Part shown: one piece after another, positions 58,449-64,000 of the stretch
Layout: the number at the start of each line of letters is the position of its first letter
How positions within the stretch are numbered: the stretch's first letter is position 1
DNA from: Oncomelania hupensis
Lineage: Eukaryota > Mollusca > Gastropoda > Littorinimorpha > Pomatiopsidae
Reading direction: 5' to 3'
NCBI GenBank assembly: GCA_036898135.1
Contig: CM072511.1
Span: 80,594,762 to 80,658,761, forward strand
DNA length: 64,000 bases
The notes under the pieces: generated by a model
The model's database searches: none
What the model was told of the DNA's origin: nothing
The model's input: the letters and a program-made list of their open reading frames with translations, nothing else
Made by a program: the position numbers and the translations under genes

Positions 58449-59867
58449 CACTGGTATCATTGTCACTTGCGGTGATCATTATATGCTTTATTTTATAAAA
58501 ATGTAACCATATAATATTCTTTTAAGTTAACATTGAACTTCCGTTGATCAGTATCCCGAGTTTTTGATGAAAACAAACCTGATGTGTTATTACATTTAAT
58601 CTGTATTAAAAATAAAACAATATATTATCAAAAGTTGTGAAATGACTGATAATTTTCACTCTGTGTGTCACTTGGAGCACCATGCCAACATGAAACTATT
58701 TATTGTTGAGCACCTTTGTTTGAGTTACCATTGTCCGTCAGGATCAATCATGAAATTCAGTCTCAACGCACGCACATAGTGGTGGTGCATACCAACATAT
58801 ATTATGCACTTTCTGATTTAGTATTTTTATGTAGCTGTTTTTATTTTAAACCTGTAAACTAATCGGTTGAAATTTACTTGAGATTGTATATATTATTACT
58901 CAACTACCATTGCTTTATATAGCTATTTTTCTTTACATCTACCAGTGTCACATTGGAAAACTTTAAATAACATATTTATTGATATGATCTTTGTCAAATG
59001 TTCAATTATGCACCTGAATACAGAAATGTACAATTCATGTATGTCTAGAAGTGTTATTAAATTAAAAAAATAATGACCTGAAACGATAATGAGTTGTTGT
59101 AACTTATGTTGCTTGTTTTGTTGAACATTGCTATTGATGTGTGGTTGTTGCCAAAGTCAAAACCATACATAGTTTGGATTTTATTGTGCATGAAATGTAT
59201 ATTATAATTTGTATGTGTGATTTTGTTTTGCTTAGTTTTTACATATTTAAAAAAAATTAATATTAGTTTAGTTTCCATGTCAGACTGTGCATTGCTGTTC
59301 TCAACCATCTCCTTCCCCTTTTAATTTTTTGTTCTACTATGTTCAGAAATTTTCTTTACCATCACTATATAATATGTTTGCTTGTCACTAGAATTATAAT
59401 AGAAATTGTTTGTTACTCCTGGATAACATCAGGCTCAGTATATTATTTGCTTATATTTACATTAAAATGATAAGTATATAAAATCCTTTCTGTGATACAT
59501 CTAGTCTTGTTCATGTGGATTACCAGATTGCTCTAAATTATATAATTTAGCTAGAATGACATTCTTGTATGGTTTTGGTTTCTCCACCATTTTTGACTCG
59601 CCTGCATGCAGCAATTTGAGTCTATGTACTTCCCCCCCCCCCCAAAATATGAGATTTTTTGCAAATCCATGCAGAATGATTCCTAAGTAGACAAAAATGA
59701 AAAAAAAAAAAATTTTATCCCTCTGTTTGTGGTCCACCTTTTGTCTGTCTGTGCAAAACTTGTAATTAAGTACTTGGAACCTATTTCATCTATCACAACC
59801 AAACTTGGTAGGATGGTGTTTACCCAAGAGAGCTAGAAAATTATCAGTTAATTAAATGATTAAATTA
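58449..59867. other. RNF139 3' UTR and AT-rich flank
   Basis: The poly(A) signal AATAAA is at 58611. Beyond it the sequence is AT-rich with a C run at 59632-59643 and an A run at 59700-59712. No further gene is seen. Confidence 0.45.
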
Positions 59868-60103
59868 AATGTTTGTATTCTATTTTGTTTTTGTAAATGG
59901 GGGTTCGATAAATTAGAGTACAGCCTCAGCGTCCCCTGCATGGGATGTCTTTATTGTAAAGTGACTGGCTGGTGGAGAGCTTCCAGTTTTACCACTATGG
60001 CTGTTTTAGCAGATCTTTTATGCGGATCGGGGGTTGTCCGGTCCTGATTTAGCTCGGAAGAGTCCGCTGGACCTAAAGCAATAATCATGTAATGTAATGT
60101 AAT
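59868..60103 (+). repeat. 560-bp repeat, copy D (5'-truncated)
   Basis: Only the last 235 bp remain, from TTTGTATTCTATTTTG to the CCGCTGGACC and ATGTA tail. Confidence 0.8.
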
Positions 60104-60186
60104 TAAATGACTTCAAGGTCAAAGGGTTAACAAATGGTTAAAAAAAGAAATTTGTCACAAAATTTAACTTTTTCCATAAGTTGTTG

Positions 60187-60597
60187 ATATTATTATTATC
60201 AAGGATTTTTATAGCGCACTTATCTCGCCATACTTGACCAGACTGTAGGCGCTGTCCGATACAGGATCTAACTCACACCGCCAGAGACGCCCACCCGCAG
60301 TCTTTGTGCGCATGGTCTGACGCCCGGACAACTGAGCACTATCCTGTCCAGCCAGGGATGTGGGAGAAGGACCAAGTGCATGCTGGGTGTGTTCTTGTGA
60401 CCGGCACTCACCCATCTAGGACATGAGCATCAGGATCTTTAAAGTCCGTTATGATGGAATGTATGAGACACACAGACTAGACCTCAGTTTATACTCTCAT
60501 CCGAAGGAGTAGGAAACAGACAGGGCTCGAACCCGGGACGTTCAGATCCGCAAGCCAAAGGCCAAAGCACTACCATTAGACCACCATGCCTCCCGTA
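60187..60597 (-). mobile_element. tRNA-headed SINE, full length
   Basis: Read on the minus strand from 60597, it opens with a tRNA-Glu-like head (GGTGGTCTAATGGTAG box A region; GGGTTCGAGCCC box B). A roughly 300-bp body follows, ending GTGCGCTATAAAAATCC and an ATAAT tail. The pol III boxes are the basis for the call. Confidence 0.8.
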
Positions 60598-60689
60598 TTG
60601 GACTGATTGTATGAGGCATGCTAGATTTGAAAGAGACACACGTGCTGTGCAAATTCGGTGAACCTCGCTTCATTGTCAAAGGTAACTGG

Positions 60690-61080
60690 AGCTATCCAAA
60701 GTTGGTTAATATGTGTACTTTGAAGTGACCTTGACTCTAAACTACCAAGTATAAAAAGTCCAAATTGTTGTAGGTAGAGATAATAGCTTGATCCTTCATA
60801 TATTGGACATTTTTGCGTTCATCTTAAAGGTCAAGGTCATTTTAGGCCTTACAAAAACTTTTTTTAAATCCTACAGTTGCATGGTTTTATATTTAACCCA
60901 TTGTTTGCATTGGATTATTTGATCATACATAATCAGAGGTCATGTCCAGGTTATCTCAATGTCAAGTTAATTTCAGGTCAAGATAATCATTTTGGCATAA
61001 TACGGTTGCTATAGTTATTTATTCATACATGAATGACCTTTGGGATCCGGAGGTCAAGGTCAAGATCATCGCAAGATCAA
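60690..61080 (-). repeat. Interspersed repeat with TCAAGGTCA motifs
   Basis: Reverse-orientation relative of the repeat at 36870-37390. AAGGTCAAGGTCA occurs at about 60825 and AGGTCAAGGTCAAG at about 61050; a TGACCTTGA is at 60729. A further TCAAGGTCA lies just upstream at about 60112. Non-coding. Confidence 0.6.
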
Positions 61081-61363
61081 AATCAGTATTTGTATTGTGA
61101 TGCCACCGTTTGTTTCATTTTTTAATTTTTATATAGAATATTGCAAGTTCCACAAGGAGCATGTTAATCATATGGGTTTGCACTTCGTTTTCTCTGTTTA
61201 TTAAATTCTCTGTTTGTTTATTAATTCTTTAGACCTGTTGTAAATGCAATATGTAAAGGGCTTATTATTTTATTATTATGTAAAATAAAAACAAGTGCTT
61301 AATGTTTTACACAGTGAGGCATATATAATCTTACTGAACAACTGAAGATGTATATCAATAATC

Positions 61364-61436
61364 AACCCTGTTGGGGTGCCGGGGTTTTCTGTATAAATAG
61401 TATCTCCACTTCGTGGAAATTTAGTGCTTTAACCTT
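61364..61436 (+). repeat. 560-bp repeat, copy E (5' end only)
   Basis: It includes GTTGGGGTGCCGGGG, TATAAATAG and the TTTAGTGCTTTAA block, then stops. Confidence 0.7.
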
Positions 61437-61700
61437 TCCAGATAAACATGGGTACACAATTACCCACACCTTCATTAAAAGCATCACAACTCTCATAGTT
61501 TTTTAATTCATTGACATTTAATGACTTTGTTTATGGATAATTTCTGTTTATATTGACCAAATTTGGCATGTTTATGTTTATAAATAAAGTAATAAATTAA
61601 TAAACAACTAAGTTTTCATTGAACCTTCCCCAAACAACCTGGGTTTCTGTACACCCACATTGTATAGAGCAGCAGTAGTGAATCCTTCCTGGACTACACA

Positions 61701-62262
61701 GCACCCCCGTAGGGGTCTGAAGGTTTCTGTATAAATAGTATCCTTACTTTTTGGAAATTTAGTGCTTTATCGCTGTCTTTCTCCTTTGGTCTTTCTCATT
61801 CCTATTGTGTTCTATCAATCTACTATATCTTCTTTGCTAGACCAGTCACCTACCTTTTTTCTTGAAAACTCTTCCAAATCTCATTTGTGTGTGAGGTCTG
61901 TTTGGTCAGCTTGGGAATATTTGACGCTTTCTGCCAAATGGTCACTAGGACATCCTATGATATTATTTAGCAATGTAGGCATTTTATATGTATGTGGTTT
62001 GTTCTTTAAAAGATGTTTATATTCTAATTTGTTTTTGTAAACGCAGGTTCGATAAATTAGAGTATAGCCTCAGCGTCTCCTGCATGGGATGCCTTTATTG
62101 TTAGGTGACTGGCTGGTGGAGTGCCTTCAGTGTTACCACTAGGGTTGTTTCAGCAGATCTTTTATACTTATCAGGGGTGAGTCCTCTTTCAACCAAGTTG
62201 TGGTCCTGATTTTGTGATCCTTATTCGGCTCTTTGCAGTCCGCTGGGCCCTGAAAGCAATGA
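61701..62262 (+). repeat. 560-bp repeat, copy F
   Basis: Near full length, diverged. Its 3' end GGCTCTTTGCAGTCCGCTGG is closer to the Jockey-like LINE tail than the other copies are. It is followed at once by the 1.4-kb element. Confidence 0.8.
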
Positions 62263-62278
62263 ATAACAAACTGACTGG

Positions 62279-63700
62279 CTACACACAAAGTATGACATGG
62301 GTGTCTACACACCCATACTTTTTGCATAGTCAATCTTGTCTTTTCTCCTTCCCAAACACCATGTCTACACACTCACAGTTTTGCATGTGCGGATTTAAAA
62401 ATAGTCTTTCCTGCAACCCTTATGTGATATTCGTGCTTGGATTTACCAAAGACGAGTGAGACAGAGATGAATGCAGAATTACATTACAAAGAAATTGTGA
62501 TTAACTCAAGACTCCAATTTATTATTGGTACTATTAAGGTGTAATACAACTAGAAGCTCAACACTGAAACTTGAAAGCCCTGTGTACTAGAGGAATCTTG
62601 TAATTGTTTACTTCTGAATTGCCTGTTGGATGACCATAACTTTTGTGATCTTTGAAGAACTGCACTCATGACAGATGTACATGACATGGTCCTTGCACAA
62701 CCTCTTGTGACAGGATACCCAGTAAAGTGTGTGTTTTCTGTCTAACTTCAAGAGGCAGAAACCACAGCACCCTTGCCTTGCATGAGGCTTTTGCTGATTT
62801 GCAGTTCCAGACTTGTTTGCTGTGAGTGTGGATTGAGCTACACTGTTTTTCTGTTCAGACTGTGTCTCGATGTGCCTGACAAAGACCTCAGTCAGTCCTC
62901 TCAGTTGCCGCTCCCAAACACTTGACATCATCAGATTCTACAAAGCAACCAAAGGTGCTGTGGATGCACTTGAAAAGATGGCCTATGCCTAAAAAAAAAA
63001 AAGAGGTTGACAAAGAAGTGTCTAATGGTCATATTTCATAATGCACTTGACCTCAGCAACATCGCAGATTGGGTTGTGTAGAGGCAGAAGTTTCCTCAAG
63101 AAACCTTTAGTAAACGGGACTGAGACAGGAGTTTATCATCAACATTGCAGAAAAGCTTTGCCTGGAGCAAGTGGAAAGATGACTTCTCTTCAAGCCACTT
63201 GCCAAGCCCTTGAGAGCACTGACTGATAGAAATTGGATAACAACCCAATTCGGCAAGCACTGCTAGCTTAATTGATTTCTTATGAACTCCTAAAATATTC
63301 CATAAGTGCAGTTCTTCAAAGACCACAGAAGTTATAGTCATCCACCTGGCATCTCAGCAGAATTGTAAGCGATGAACTGCTAAGAGCAAGATTTTTTGGG
63401 TACACATGACTTTCATATGTTTGAGCTTCTAGTCATATTGCACTTTGTTTTAAAATGTGATTCTGAGTTGTTCAGAATTTATTTGTAATTCTGCATCCAA
63501 CTCTTTCTCACTCATCTTTGTTATGTGTAAAATCCATGAATGGATATCACCCAAAAGCTTGGAGGAAAACATATTTTTAAAACTGCATATGCAAAACGGT
63601 GAATGTTTAGACTTTCACGATGTACTCGAAGGAGAAAACACAAGATTGCTTATGTAAAAAGTATTGGCGTGTAAACACCCACCTCATACTTGGTGTGTAG
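62279..63700. mobile_element. 1.4-kb DNA element with 73-bp terminal inverted repeats
   Basis: The left end (62279-62351) and the reverse complement of the right end (63629-63700) agree over about 73 bp, starting CTACACAC(A/C)AAGTATGA and ending TTTTCTCCTTC. Each end also holds a GGGTGT..ACACCC near-palindrome. The target duplication is unclear and no superfamily is assigned. It contains a Cys/His-rich ORF on the minus strand. Confidence 0.65.
62608..62931 (-). CDS. Cys/His-cluster ORF in the 1.4-kb element
   Basis: A 107-codon minus-strand ORF with ATG at 62931. Its C-terminal half has CCGFC, then YWVSCHKRLCKDH and YICHEC, a plausible zinc-binding cluster. It loosely resembles the cysteine-rich tail of piggyBac transposases, but the element lacks TTAA ends. 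Upstream, the frame at 63341-63096 (KLAVLAELGCYPIS) may be another piece of the same protein. Probably a transposase remnant. Confidence 0.4.
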   Translation of the reverse strand: MMSSVWERQLRGLTEVFVRHIETQSEQKNSVAQSTLTANKSGTANQQKPHARQGCCGFCLLKLDRKHTLYWVSCHKRLCKDHVMYICHECSSSKITKVMVIQQAIQK

Positions 63701-63719
63701 TCAAACACGTCATACAGGA

Positions 63720-64000
63720 AAGTAACATTGTTTTTGTCATTCTCATTTGTTCTTTCTTGTTCCTAATCTGTTCTATCTATCTACTATCTTCTTCGCTAGA
63801 CCAATCACCTACCTTTTTTTTTGAAAACTCTCCCAAAACTCATTTGTGTATGAGGTCTGTTGTGTCAGCCTGGGGATATTGGACTCTTTCTTCCAAATGG
63901 TCACTAGGGCTTTCTATAATAGTATTATTTAGCAATGTTGATATTTTATATGTATGTGTTTTGTTAATATTTTATAATGATTATATTCTATTTTGTTTTT
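63720..64000 (+). repeat. 560-bp repeat, copy G (runs off the window)
   Basis: It matches copy C from the TCATTTGTTCTTTC block onward (CTACCTTTTTTTTTGAAAAC; GAGGTCTGTTG) and is cut by the window end. Confidence 0.8.

Noticed and set aside
60525..60597. Possible tRNA-Glu gene on the minus strand
   Set aside because: It is joined without a terminator to a SINE body present elsewhere in the window.
1..64000. CRISPR arrays, operons or phage-like gene blocks
   Set aside because: No regularly spaced repeats with unique spacers were seen, and gene structure is eukaryotic with GT/AG introns.

Overview
This window is animal nuclear DNA, most likely from a mollusc (a gastropod would fit). Genes are split by GT/AG introns. 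Non-LTR and LTR retrotransposons, tRNA-headed SINEs and DNA-transposon MITEs fill the spaces. I see no prokaryotic gene organisation, CRISPR array or operon. The species call is inference from the transposon mix and the protein relatives, not from a search.

Three host genes can be assembled exon by exon. The 3' half of MCMBP (MCM complex-binding protein) runs on the + strand from 6010 to 22052 in seven exons; its 5' half lies before the window. One of its introns is 9.3 kb and packed with transposons. RNF145 (- strand, 44799 to 33567, eight coding exons, 669 aa) and RNF139/TRC8 (+ strand, 50319 to 58448, four coding exons, 665 aa) are paralogous multi-pass ER ubiquitin ligases with C-terminal RING-H2 domains. 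They sit head to head, about 5.5 kb apart. In vertebrates both act in sterol-dependent degradation of HMG-CoA reductase and related lipid control, so this divergent pair is a striking arrangement. Weaker host candidates are a THAP zinc-finger exon (26446-26603, -) beside a decayed divergent THAP fragment (26788-26886, +), a two-exon 57-aa ORF inside RNF139 intron 2, and a pair of phase-compatible minus-strand exons in the same intron.

Regions: 1-2270 is AT-rich and unassigned. 2280-5695 holds Jockey-like LINE pieces split by a hAT-like element. 6010-7048 has four MCMBP exons. 7049-16327 is the large intron, holding a TTAA element, a hAT-like element, LINE tails, a DIRS-type retroelement and an antisense RTE-type LINE. 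16328-22052 has the last MCMBP exons, interleaved with TTAA (piggyBac-like) elements. One of these carries a heat-shock-element array with a TATA box and a 69-bp minisatellite. 23090-28550 is AT-rich with the THAP pieces. 28553-32793 is an RTE fragment followed by a broken Gypsy-type element. 33567-58448 is the RNF145/RNF139 locus with many intronic and intergenic transposons. 58450-64000 holds SINEs, copies of a roughly 560-bp TATA-containing repeat, and a 1.4-kb element with 73-bp terminal inverted repeats.

The transposons form clear sets: six elements with CAG...CTG termini and 5-6 bp target duplications; five TTAA-flanked elements; at least six RTE copies, three of them split by later insertions; and a repeat family that appears to share its 3' end with the resident Jockey-like LINE.
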